A stretch of 11,272 nt of DNA from Larix sibirica (Eukaryota > Streptophyta > Pinopsida > Pinales > Pinaceae), in NCBI GenBank assembly GCA_004151065.3, contig NWUY0300089868.1, positions 1 through 11,272 on the forward strand. The letters are read 5' to 3'. Below the pieces are notes generated by a model. That model saw only the letters and a program-made list of their open reading frames with translations. It searched no databases and was not told where the DNA came from. Shown piece by piece: positions 1 to 8,509 of the stretch; the stretch's first letter is position 1; each line of letters starts with the position of its first letter. A program made the translations under genes and the position numbers.

Positions 1-605
1 TGTAGCCACTCATCCGCAGAGGTTTAACATGAGATTTTGGTTATTGAAAGAAGGCAAATAATACACAATTAAATTGCAAAGTTCAGGAACTCTGTCCTTC
101 ATTTCATCAACAAAATTCCATCAATTACATTCAGGGACTAAATAAGAGTCCATAAACCTGTTAGATCCGAATAAGCATGATTGAGACTCCTAAATAAAGC
201 AAATAGATAACAACCCTAACCTCGAGCAACCTCTTGCAAGATTCGAGGGCATTAGTGGCAAATTGCCATTGTTACAACCAAACCAAGTCTATCCTAACCA
301 ATTACATTTAATAAAAACTAATCTGGAATTCTAGAAACTATTACATGGCAGCAGAAAAATAACATTGGCTACTTATTCAGAAAATAATAGAACTTAGGTC
401 GATGCTTCTGCATCATAATGTAATGTGACCTCATTAAAGAAGGTCCACTATTATAATCTGTAAAATTTACATGTTAACTATTTTACTCCACTTCAATATT
501 GATGTTTTCTTCCCCATAACCAAACATTAAAATTGTTCAAAATAGGTGAACATGTTCAAATTGAAAGTAAAATTTCAACATTGGTTCCAGTTATTGCCCC
601 TCAAC
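1..605. other. Left flank, no feature recognised
   Basis: AT-rich DNA without a long reading frame on either strand. I found no protein motif, RNA gene or repeat boundary in it. It is probably intergenic or very old repeat sequence. Confidence 0.6.
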
Positions 606-1041
606 AAAATTGTCGCCACAACTGCAATGGTTAGTGTTATGTCTCAAGAAGGACATGGGGGTGGGATTTGATCCACTTATGTGTGCATGAGGAGTGCAAT
701 GAAAACCTCATACATAATACCACTACCTATGGGAGCCCCCATGGTAACCTTAGGGGTTGAATGACCTCATTGAAATTGAACCTTGGTTGCTGGTGAAAAC
801 TTCTCATTCCTCGCTAGTGTATCCAAACCATTTGGGCTAAAATTGTGGCCATAGTTGTAATGGTTAGTATCCAGTATTAAGGATGACAAGAGGTGGGATT
901 TTATCCGCTTATGTGTGCGTAAGGAGTGCAATGCAAGCCTCACATGTTGAGGTGCCCCCATGGAAGCATCAAGGGTCAAAAACCTTAATGGGGATTGAAC
1001 CTTGGTCACCGGTGAGAAACTCCTTATTCCTCAGTGTATTA
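606..1041. repeat. Two tandem copies of a ~230-bp repeat
   Basis: Copy 1 runs from about 606 to 825 and copy 2 from about 839 to 1041. Matching landmarks recur in order: AAAATTGT at 606 and 839, GTGGGATTT/GTGGGATTTT at about 661 and 893, AGGAGTGCAATG at 690 and 922, CCCCATGG at 737 and 956, and ATTGAACCTTGGT at 775 and 994. The offset is 232 bp in the first half and about 219 in the second, so an indel of about 13 bp separates the copies. Read on the minus strand, the second copy contains GGTTCAATCCC (about 991-1001), which fits a tRNA-type B box (GGTTCRANNCC). This could hint at a tRNA-derived SINE, but I see no A box or tail. Small open frames here (767-1009 minus, 883-1155 plus) look like chance. 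Confidence 0.7.
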
Positions 1042-1085
1042 GGAGGTTTTTTTTTAAGGGTTGCCCCCTTATATTACAAGGATAA

Positions 1086-1370
1086 AATATTAATGGCATG
1101 GGTGCCTTTCCAAACACATGAATTTGATGTTTTGGTTAAGGATCCATATCCATAGATAAAAAATAAATTTTCAGCTCTAACTCCCCAAGTGGTATTATTA
1201 CATCGTGGTAACTCTATAATATATGAAAAGAAAAGATCAATGACATAGATACCTTTCCTGGCTCCTTGGTTTTAGGGTGGTGCTACATCACTACAACTTC
1301 ATATAAAATAATAGAATATTAATGGTGTGGCTACCTAGTCGAACACCTTGGTTTCCTATTTTGGTTAAGT
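1086..1370. repeat. Diverged tandem repeat, ~230-bp spacing
   Basis: The segment AATATTAATGG...TTTTGGTTAAG at 1086-1140 recurs in diverged form at 1315-1370, an offset of 229-230 bp. A weaker partial match to the first part (GATCAATGACATAGATACCTTTCC) lies between them at about 1235-1258. The copies are old, and the period and ends are approximate. No coding potential is seen. Confidence 0.4.
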
Positions 1371-1750
1371 CTCTATATGTACATCTCAACAACTCCATAT
1401 GCCTGGAAACAAAAATAATGATCAATATCCACAAGTAGAAGATTGAGATACCTTTTCAATCCTTACTTTAACTTGATATTATGATCAAGGATAAATATAT
1501 GCAAGTCAAAGGTCTCGAGGTCTTTTTTATACACTCAACTACAATAACCACACTTAGATAGATATAGATCTCTCCCACTAGAATCACCTTGCTTCTTTTC
1601 GCTACAATTAAACTAACATAATCTATCTAAACCTTAAAGCTCTAAAACATGAGCAGTCGATTTGGTGAACATGAGTAGCAATAATTGTTAGACTTTTTGT
1701 TTTCAATGAATAAAAACATCCTAAAACATTATGAAAATCACCCTTCAACT
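1371..1750. other. Left flank up to the LINE, no feature recognised
   Basis: AT-rich non-coding sequence that reaches the left target-site duplication. The ATG-initiated open frame 1731-1916 crosses the LINE insertion point, so it is a chance fusion of flank and element. Confidence 0.55.
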
Positions 1751-1770
1751 AAGAGGGCATAATTTAGGGT
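1751..1770. repeat. Left target-site duplication of the LINE
   Basis: The 20-mer AAGAGGGCATAATTTAGGGT recurs as AAGAGGGCATAAGTTAGAGT directly after the A-tail at 9028-9047, with 18 of 20 bases identical. Direct flanking repeats of this size, with the 3' copy abutting poly(A), are the normal scar of L1 target-primed reverse transcription. The implied first nick on the minus strand reads CTCTT/AG, a pyrimidine-to-purine junction like known L1 endonuclease sites. The first two A residues could instead belong to the A-tail in the right copy. Confidence 0.9.
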
Positions 1771-1930
1771 GCAACGCTGATTGGACTAACCACTCAAGAG
1801 AGCACGGAGCTTCCGAGAAGGAAACCCTAGCTAAGGCTGGGTGCGCAGAGGTGAAGGCAGGCGTCCAGGAAAGCACCAATCAACCTTGTAGTGGGGAGTA
1901 TCGGGGAATGCGGTAAGGGTCTGGTTAGGT
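1771..1930 (+). promoter_or_regulatory. LINE 5' UTR with probable internal promoter and telo-box
   Basis: This 160-bp leader lies between the left target-site duplication and the proposed ORF1 ATG. L1 elements usually carry an internal promoter here. A perfect plant telo-box, AAACCCTA, lies at 1822-1829; in plants this motif is common near the start of highly expressed genes and also recruits chromatin regulators. No TATA box is evident. The promoter role is inferred from position. Confidence 0.45.
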
Positions 1931-3321
1931 ATGGCACCATTTGGAGGGGAGGATCCCCCTCCCATCCCCATATCCAGCGTGAAGGAAATCGGGCTCATAC
2001 AACAAAATTAATGGATTGTGAGACAACAGGTGAGAGGAAGCAGGAGATGGAAAGGAAAAGGACAAAAGGGGGATGTCTACCCTGATCTACAGAAAACCCC
2101 TCATTGCAGATAACATTTGAGAAGTTGCATGAACGAGTGGAACATTGGAAGGAAAAATCCCTCATTGGAAAATTCATTGGTATATGGCCAAAGGAGAAGG
2201 ATCTGATTAGATGGATCAAGGTCACTTGGAACCCTAAAGGACACTATGATCTGCAGCTCAGAGCAAAAGGGTTCTTCACTATCATTTTTTTCAACCAGCT
2301 GGAAGATAGAGATAGGGTTTTGACGGGGGGACCTTATTTTTTTTACTCGGCAGGTTTATTCCTCTGGCCATGGAAAGAAAGGTTCAACCCTGAAACAAAG
2401 GACACGAGTATTGGCCCAGTCTGGATCAGGCTTTATTCTCTTCCTTGTGAGTACTGGGAACCAAAAATTTTGGAGGCCATCGAAAATACCCTAGGAAAGT
2501 TTGTGAAAGTTTTAGATCAAACAAAAATGCAAAGGTATACTACCTATGCCCGGATCTGTGTCTATATGAACTTGTCGCAAGAACTACCAGAAGCAATCAA
2601 TTTAACATGGGATGATGAGGATTGGGTTCATCCTCTTGATTACGAACAACTCCCATTTCGATGTAGGCAAGGTCACGAGTATGGTCATCTAAGAAGATAT
2701 TGTCCAACCCTAAGGCAAGCCCAACACGGGGGAAGAAGGAATTTGAAAAGGATAGCGAAGGTTTCACTCAAGTTCAAAATCGAAAGAGACAAGGTAAAAG
2801 GACCAATAATCAACACCAACCAAAGCATAATCCAAACAAAAAAAACTAGTTTGAAACCTTGAGCAGCATGGAGAACGAGGAGGAGGAACACAACAAGTAT
2901 AAAAATAACTCTCATGTCACGGGCGGGAGTAAATCTACACCCAACCCAGAGAAAATGCAGGTAGAAGGTTTGGCAGATGACATGGAAGAAGAAATTCTGG
3001 AGGAAGTGGAGGATATGGACTTAGGGGACTTGGATCTTGATGAGATCGAAAAGGAATGCGGTAAGAAAAGTCAAGAGTACGTTTCCAGAAGGCAGTTAGA
3101 ACTTCTTCAACAAGCAATCCTTAAAAGAAAAGGCCTCTCCTAACCTGGGTATAGAGTGTGACCCATCAAATGGGATTAAACGGAAACTACCATAGGAAGG
3201 AGAGAAACGAGGGAGAATGACAAATAGACAGAGAATAGAAGAGGTTGGAACTAGACTGATTGAATCAGGCCAATATCCTACGATAAAAGCGACCTTTTCA
3301 GAATTCAATAGAAACTTTTAA
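1931..3321 (+). pseudogene. LINE ORF1, gag-like RNA-binding protein (DUF4283 plus CCHC zinc knuckle), broken
   Basis: ORF1 of the L1 element would coat the element RNA and form the retrotransposition particle. I place the start at ATG 1931 because its context (GGT-ATG-GC) is strong and its frame reads MAPFGGEDPPPIPISS. An alternative is ATG 2011 in another frame, with weaker context. The DUF4283-like core is about 2107-2640 (SLIGKFIGIWP, KGFFTIIFF, GPVWIRLYSLP). The zinc knuckle is at 2662-2703 as C-x2-G-x4-H-x4-C, so the second cysteine has become glycine. An acidic, coiled-coil-like tail follows (2859-3130), then a basic end (GQYPTIKATF) that stops at TAA 3319. The frame is broken near 2100, at the A8 run 2838-2845 and near 3130. 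Stops lie at 2009 and 2847 in their local frames and at TAG 3193. With ATG 2011 the stop would instead be TGA 2083. The intact product would have had about 460 residues, normal for plant L1 ORF1. Confidence 0.85.
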
Positions 3322-4012
3322 ATGAAGATAATAACTTGGAACATCCGGGGGGTAAATAACCCAAGGAAAGTGAAGACTCTCATAAACAAGTTAAGACAGG
3401 AAAAACCAATTGTATTATTCCTTCAAGAAACCAAGTGCAGTTCAAATAGTATGCAGGAGATTGGACGAAAATTGTGGTGGGGAAGTAAAGGGATAGCCAT
3501 TGATGTGAGAGGGGATGCTGAAGGATTAGCTATACTCTAGAAACTAGAAGAGTTACATCTCAGAAACCTCAGAGCATCTAGGTTCTCCATTAATGTAGAC
3601 TTCCAGTTGTGCAACTCAAAGGTAAAGGGGATACTTACCAATGTGTATCGACCAAGGGCTCAGAAATAGGCTTTCTTATCCTACTTGGACAAGGAAGCAC
3701 AAGATACTAAAGATGAGCTATGGATCCTGTGTGGAGACTTCAACATGATCACCTCTTTGGAGGAAATAAGGGGGTAAGGCGAACTATGGAAGCCACCAAC
3801 ATCTCTTTCAAAGAGTTTATATAGGAGAAAAGGCTGGTTGACATAGAAACAGGGAACGGGTGGTTCACTTGGAATAATCGCAGAGGTGGCGAGCATCATG
3901 TGGCCTCTTGATTGGACAGATTCCTTCTCTCAGAGGCAATGATTAGCGGAGGGCACGAAGTGAATGATATGGTCATCCCCTTTTATGGTTCTGATCATTA
4001 GCCTGTGTGTTT
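3322..4012 (+). other. ORF2 endonuclease domain (APE-like, exo/endo/phosphatase fold)
   Basis: Visible catalytic motifs are WNIRG (residues 6-10, with the conserved Asn), QETK (Glu at residue 36), TNVY (about 3634), GDFN at 3733-3744 (Asp and Asn), and SDH at 3990-3998 (Asp and His). The Trp that normally follows SDH is the TAG stop at 3999. The frame changes after the five-G run at 3770-3774: the first half is in the frame of ATG 3322, the second half one frame over. All key residues are still present, so the domain was lost through stops and a frameshift and not through loss of the active site. Confidence 0.88.
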
Positions 4013-4511
4013 GATTTGGGATGACGGGGGACCCACAATCAAATGCCCATTCTGTTTCGAGCAATTTTGGCTTGGACACAGGAATTTCAAAGATCTTGTC
4101 AGACAATGGTGGGAAGAGATGGACCCTAACCAGGGTACACTAATGTATCAATTCTAACAAAAATTGAAAAAGTTAAAGGCTAAGCTCTGTACTTGGAATA
4201 AGGAGGAATTTGGAAACATATTTCAAGATAAGAAGCTTCTCAATGATCAATTGGTAGAAATCCAATGGGAAGGCATGAACTCGGGGTACAATGAAGACCT
4301 AAAACATAGAGAGCAAGTTACCCTTGATCAACTTAACGCCAGAGATCGCCAGGAGTAAATCTATTGGAAACGAAAAATCCAGGAACCAATGGTTGCAGGA
4401 AGGAGAATGAAACATAGAATTCTTCCATCATTCGGTCATCCAGAATCGTCAAAGGGAAAAACTAATGCAGCTAAAAAAAGAGGATGGACAGTACGTTGAA
4501 ACACGGAAGAG

Positions 4512-4562
4512 ATGGCAGAAGTGAACAATTCTGAAGGAGGATCGACATGGCAGAAGTGAACA
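4512..4562 (+). repeat. Short direct repeat inside ORF2 (~35-bp tandem duplication)
   Basis: ATGGCAGAAGTGAACA occurs at 4512-4527 and again at 4547-4562, 35 bp apart, and the bases that follow remain partly similar. It lies in the linker between endonuclease and reverse transcriptase, where the reading frame is hard to follow. It is probably a local duplication after insertion. Confidence 0.7.
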
Positions 4563-4659
4563 CATCAGGAAGATTACAAGACTCATCCCCACGCAGGTTT
4601 CAACAAACCAAAATGAAATCTTGATGAAACTCATTGAGCTCCAGGAGATTGAGGAAGTT

Positions 4660-5500
4660 GTTAATCAAATGAAGGATGGGAAATCCCTGGGTCCTGATGG
4701 CTTCACAACCAATTTCTTCCACCATTTTTGGGACCTTATTAAGCTTGAAGTTTGGAAAATCGTGGAGGACTCTCGCTTGGGTAAGGGTGTCTTAAGATCC
4801 TTCAATTCCACTTTTCTCACCCTTATCCCCAAAGAGGATGGTGCTGACTCTCTAGGTAAATACAGACCCATTTCCCTTTGTAATGTAATTTATAAGATTA
4901 TCACAAAGGTTTTAGCTAACAGGCTAAAGCCACTCTTCCCAAATTTGGTGGCCCATGAAAAATTGGGTTTTGTGGAAGGTAGCCAAATCCTGGACGAAAT
5001 TATTTTGGTCCACGAGGTCATCCATTGTTTGAAAGTGACCAAAAAACCTGGTATGATGCTGAAACTAGATATATCTAAAGCCTATGATAAACTAAGCTGG
5101 CAATTCATGAGAGAAATGCTTGAAGATTATGGCTTTCACCAGGATTAGGTTAAATGGATAATGAATATAACGTCAACTCCTTTCTTTTATATCCTCTTGA
5201 ATGGAGTTCCTACCAGAACTTTCCACCTTACAAGAGGTATCAGACAAGGAGATCATCTCTCCCCTTTCTTGTTTATCCTTATGACTGAGGGGCTGAGCAG
5301 GCTGATGAAAGCCAAAATTGAAAGTAAGGAGCTCAAAGAGCTGAACCTCCATACAGGAATGGAAACTATCTCTCACCAACAGTTTGTTGATGACACAATG
5401 CTTATGGGACACTCTTTGGTTCAAGAAGCGACGGTTCTGAAGAAATGTTTGGACATTTTTTCAAAAGCCTCAGGTTTGGAAGTGAACAATACAAAGTACC
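4660..5500 (+). other. ORF2 reverse transcriptase domain
   Basis: The domain is almost entirely in one frame, broken only by TAG 5146 where a Trp (TGG) is expected. Motifs in order: GKSLGPDGF (about 4678), LIPKEDGADSLGKYRPISLCN (about 4822-4884), motif A KLDISKAYD with the catalytic Asp codon at 5068-5070, motif B GIRQGDHLSPFLF (about 5236-5275), and motif C FVDD at 5383-5394. Motif C is more often FADD in plant L1 elements; the catalytic Asp pair is kept. The thumb-like part and linker continue to about 6050 (LANWAY-like RKLDNWAY, then GGLGLR). Confidence 0.95.
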
Positions 5501-6399
5501 AAGTTTTATTTTTTAACACTCCAAGGATCAATCAAAGGAATATTCTGCGCATTCTAAGATTCCAAGGGAGCTCCCTTCCATCCAAATATCTTTGCGCTCC
5601 TCTAGCGGAAGGATTAATCAGGAAAATCTCTTGGGAATATCTGCTAGAGAGAATGAAAAGGAAATTGGATAACTGGGCTTATAGACCACTCGATATAGCT
5701 AGCAAAGTGGTGCTAGTAAAAGTTGTGCTTCGAGCCATGCCTATTTACCTTTTTTCTACCTTGGTTGCCCCAAAGTCAGTCTTAAAACAAATTAGGACTA
5801 TCCAAAGACAATTTCTTTGGGGTGGCAATCATGACAAACATTGATGGGCTTTGGTGAAGTGGGAAACTGTGTGTAAACCAAAGGACCAGGGAGGCCTGGG
5901 ATTGAGATACCCGGAGAAAAACAGTAAAGTCCCGGGGGCAAAAATTTGGTGGCAATGGGTGTCTCACAAAGAGGAGCCATGGGAAAAATTATGGCACAAC
6001 AAGTATGCTCAGGGGAAGCCGCAACAAGATCTCATTAGATTTAACGAAAACATGTAAGGATCCCATATCTAGAATTATGCCTCAGCGAACAGAAGGATAA
6101 TTCAAGACCACTGCTTCTAGGAAGTTAGGGATGGTCAGGATGCCAATTTTTGGAATGATTCTTGGCAACAGATGTCGAATATCACCTCTCAAATTAATCT
6201 TGATATAATATGGACTAGAGCCAGGGAAATGGGGATAACAAAACTTCGGCAATTCTGGAGGGAAGAGCAAGAAAATGAGGAGTTACATGAATGGAATCCC
6301 CAGGATTGGTGGAACCAAATATTCCTAGTGGAGGAAGTATTAGGGCTCAAGGATTCCCTCTAGGAGCAGTGTATTTGCATCCAAAGGGGCCCAGATAAA

Positions 6400-6680
6400 T
6401 TACGATGGGGTTATGATTCAAAGGGGCTATACAAGACAAGAGAGGTGTACAATCTAACTTTCAACCACAAAGATATCCAACACAATGCAACATGGCTTGC
6501 GATATGGAACTCTAACCCCTGGCCCAAAATTGCTACATTTATTTGGTTGGTCACACATAGACAAATTCTGACATGAGATAACCTAACAAAGAGAGTCATG
6601 AATGGCCCTTTCTGGTGTGTGCTATGTGAATGAAAGGAGGAATCCATGAACCACCTCCTCGACACTTGCCCTTATGTGTC
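6400..6680 (+). other. ORF2 zf-RVT zinc-binding domain
   Basis: The stretch starts near DKLRWGYDSKGLYKTREVY and continues with WPKIATFIWL. It ends in the zinc ligands Cys 6616, Cys 6625, His 6652 and Cys 6667 (C-x2-C-x8-H-x4-C). TGA 6574 replaces a Trp codon and TGA 6631 lies between the second Cys and the His. This domain is typical of plant LINE ORF2 proteins and sits between the reverse transcriptase and RNase H. Confidence 0.85.
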
Positions 6681-7094
6681 CTCCTTAGGGGACTCTGGAG
6701 CAAAAAAAATTCGAAGGTCCTGTCGCATGAGAGACCAACCTTATCAAACAATTCAAAATTGGGATAAGGAGGCATTCAAGAACCCAATTATCCTCAAAAT
6801 TTGGCTCATGTCCCGAGAACCCTGATGTGGGAAATTTGGAAGGAGAGAAACAGTAGAATCTTTGAAGGAAAGAAAAATATGAACAAGAAGGTATGGAACC
6901 AAGTGAAACAACACATACAAGAGACTATAAAAATTACCCAATGGAACGAAAGAGATTGGGAAATGGATGATAACCATAAAAGAATTATGGATGGATGGGG
7001 AATGGATTGCTCTCCGCAAGGGTGGAAAAAGTTTAAGACAAAGAAAGGGTTTCCAAATAGCCCGCATCGGTGGCATCCTCTACCAAGAGGCCAT

Positions 7095-7490
7095 TTTAAG
7101 TTAAATTTTGATGGTGCGACCAAAGGAAATCCAAGTTCGGCTAGATTTGGACGAGTCACCGAAATGACGAAGGTATTGTTATCCAATTTTATCATGGAAA
7201 CATTGGTCAGGATACTAATAACATGGTGGAATTGGAAGGATTACTTCACGGCATTAGAATCTCAATAACTAACTGCTGGGAACCCTTGGTCATCGAGGGT
7301 GACTCACGCATCATCATCCAAATGGCCAAAAAACTCCAAGGTGGGCAGAAAGTGTCCAAAGTTGTGGACAGCTAGAGAATGATATGGTGGAACGTATGGC
7401 CTACCTCATTAGAGGACATCATGCTTGGATTTTTACCCACGTTAAGTGTGACGGGAAGAAGGTGGCGAACAGGCTTGCCAACCATGGATA
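7095..7490 (+). other. ORF2 RNase H domain (plant L1 type), in three frames
   Basis: The domain begins with FKLNFDGATKGNP; the first catalytic Asp is codon 7110-7112. One base is lost near 7159. The next frame carries NNMVELEGLLHG with the Glu at 7229-7231 and VIEGDSR with the Asp at 7301-7303. A second base is lost near 7369. The last part reads HHAWIFTHVK with the His at 7438-7440, then KKVANRLANHG. The position normally held by the fourth acidic residue (..AD.LAN.G) is Asn, codon 7468-7470. RNase H degrades the RNA strand of the hybrid made during reverse transcription, and many plant L1 elements carry such a domain. Confidence 0.9.
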
Positions 7491-7491
7491 A

Positions 7492-7830
7492 CCGAGCAAA
7501 GAAAGAAGTGTGGAAGGGCAGCTATCTAGTGATGGTGGTAACGAATGGCACATACAATGCTCCCATCTGGCAACCCAGGATATTATGCTTTTCCGAGAAG
7601 AGACTAGAGACACAAGGCAGGACATGAATCACTTGGTCAGAGCACACGCGGAGGGTCCATCCACCACTTGGAGCCATAATAACTACCACACTTCAACTGA
7701 CGATAGTAACTCCATATTTAATCCCAATATGAATGTCCATTTAAATCCCTCATCTGCAAATAATGAGGAGAGCTTGAGGACAAGTTCCTTGAACGATGGG
7801 CAACGTACAGAGAACCGCGAAGGACAGTAG
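7492..7830 (+). other. Open tail after RNase H, possible ORF2 C-terminal extension
   Basis: After TAA 7489 the same frame stays open for 112 codons to TAG 7828. The predicted peptide is rich in Ser, Thr, Asn and acidic residues, with no recognised domain and low-complexity stretches (about 7660-7790). TAA 7489 comes just after RNase H and may be the true ORF2 stop, or it may be one more nonsense mutation with ORF2 continuing to 7830. In an element that is otherwise full of stops, a clean frame of this length suggests former coding, but this remains inference. Confidence 0.4.
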
Positions 7831-8509
7831 AAAGATTGGATATGGTACAATGTTATTAGAAAGAAAGTACAGAGTTTTTATTAAGGTTAATCAAAGACAG
7901 ATGGATGCTCCGGCTATTTATTCGATGCAGACTTACCATCTTCACATTAAGTTTCTTCCTATTCTGAGGCGGGTGTCTGTGAGAGATAAAGACTGTTTGT
8001 GGTATCAATTCCAGTTTTGTGTAGTTGTTCTTATGGCCCCCAAAAGACAGGTGAGGGGGGGAAAGAAGACTAAGAGGTGAGACTGAAAGAAGCCCACTCA
8101 TGAATTGAAGAAAGCCAGGAAGGTGGCCCATTTATTTAAGAAGCACATCCCGCCAATAATTCAAGAGGAAATTGAGAGGGTGGAGCAGGAATTATGGAAC
8201 AGGGTGAAGGACATGGACATGGAAACAATTAAAGAGGAGTTTGAAGAATGGATTTCCAACCCTGGTACAACGGGTGGGAGGATCTCAGCTTACAGCTGAA
8301 TGCTAACTATGTACTGGTTTACCAAGGAGTTATTAGCCCATGTCCTGATGGACAGGGAGAACAAATCCAGGGGATATGAGGAACCTGTCAAAGCTTGGAA
8401 AGAGCACCATTGTGACAACCGCTTAATGCATAAAAAGGTTTATCTCATTGCTATGAAGCTTGGTATCCCACTCCAACCACCGGAGAATAATGGTGCTGAA
8501 GATGGATAG
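7796..8509 (+). pseudogene. Candidate third ORF of the LINE, unrecognised basic/acidic protein, broken
   Basis: One frame runs from ATG 7796 to TAG 8507 with only three internal stops (TGA 8078, 8084, 8297), and stays open beyond it to TGA 8645. The frame used by the ORF2 tail has about 15 stops over the same stretch. The best start is ATG 8033: its +4/+5 bases are GC, and the peptide opens with MAPKRQVRGGKKTKR, a basic patch that could act in nuclear import or RNA binding. Next comes a Lys/Glu-rich part likely to be helical (HELKKARKVAHLFKKHIPP; EEIERVEQELWNRVKDMDME), and then a more mixed part (MLTMYWFTKELLAHVL, MHKKVYLIAMKLGIPLQPPE). The part upstream of 8033 may be leader or the end of ORF2. 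The ATG 7796 start would overlap the ORF2 tail by 35 bp. I do not recognise the family. Alternatives are a C-terminal extension of ORF2 or a captured host fragment. Confidence 0.5.

Larger units (their letters stand above)
3322..7491 (+). pseudogene. LINE ORF2 polyprotein: endonuclease, reverse transcriptase, zf-RVT, RNase H; broken
   Basis: The enzyme protein of the L1 element nicks target DNA and copies the RNA into it. ATG 3322 directly follows the ORF1 stop (TAAATG) and opens with MKIITWNIRG, the classic start of an L1 endonuclease. Domains in order: endonuclease about 3322-4010, reverse transcriptase about 4660-5500, zf-RVT about 6400-6680, RNase H about 7095-7490. Ending at TAA 7489 the intact protein would have about 1,390 residues, the usual plant size. 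Stops in the coding frame include 3538, 3667, 3822, 3909, 3999, 4155, 4356, 4408, 4522, 5146, 5845, 6055, 6070, 6118, 6361, 6574 and 6631. One-base shifts lie at the G5 run 3770-3774 (loss), the A5 run 4373-4377 (gain), and near 6811, 7159 and 7369 (losses). Despite this, the protein reads clearly across all pieces, so it is a decayed gene and not a chance match. Confidence 0.93.

Noticed and set aside
251-263. Near-palindrome TGGCAAATTGCCA
   Set aside because: It is too short and isolated to support a terminator, operator or transposon end in AT-rich plant DNA.
883-1155. Open frame of 90 codons on the plus strand, and 767-1009 on the minus strand
   Set aside because: Both lie in the tandem repeat, overlap each other on opposite strands, and show no domain or conserved wording.
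1731-1916. Open frame of 61 codons starting with ATG at 1731
   Set aside because: It starts in the flank, runs through the target-site duplication and into the LINE leader, so it is a chance fusion at the insertion point.
2685-3308. Minus-strand open frames opposite ORF1
   Set aside because: The plus strand carries recognisable ORF1 wording here, and the minus-strand peptides are hydrophobic shadows of Lys/Glu-rich codons.
6753-7195. Long minus-strand open frames (107 and 129 codons)
   Set aside because: They are antisense shadows of the region between zf-RVT and RNase H in ORF2, which is clearly coding on the plus strand.
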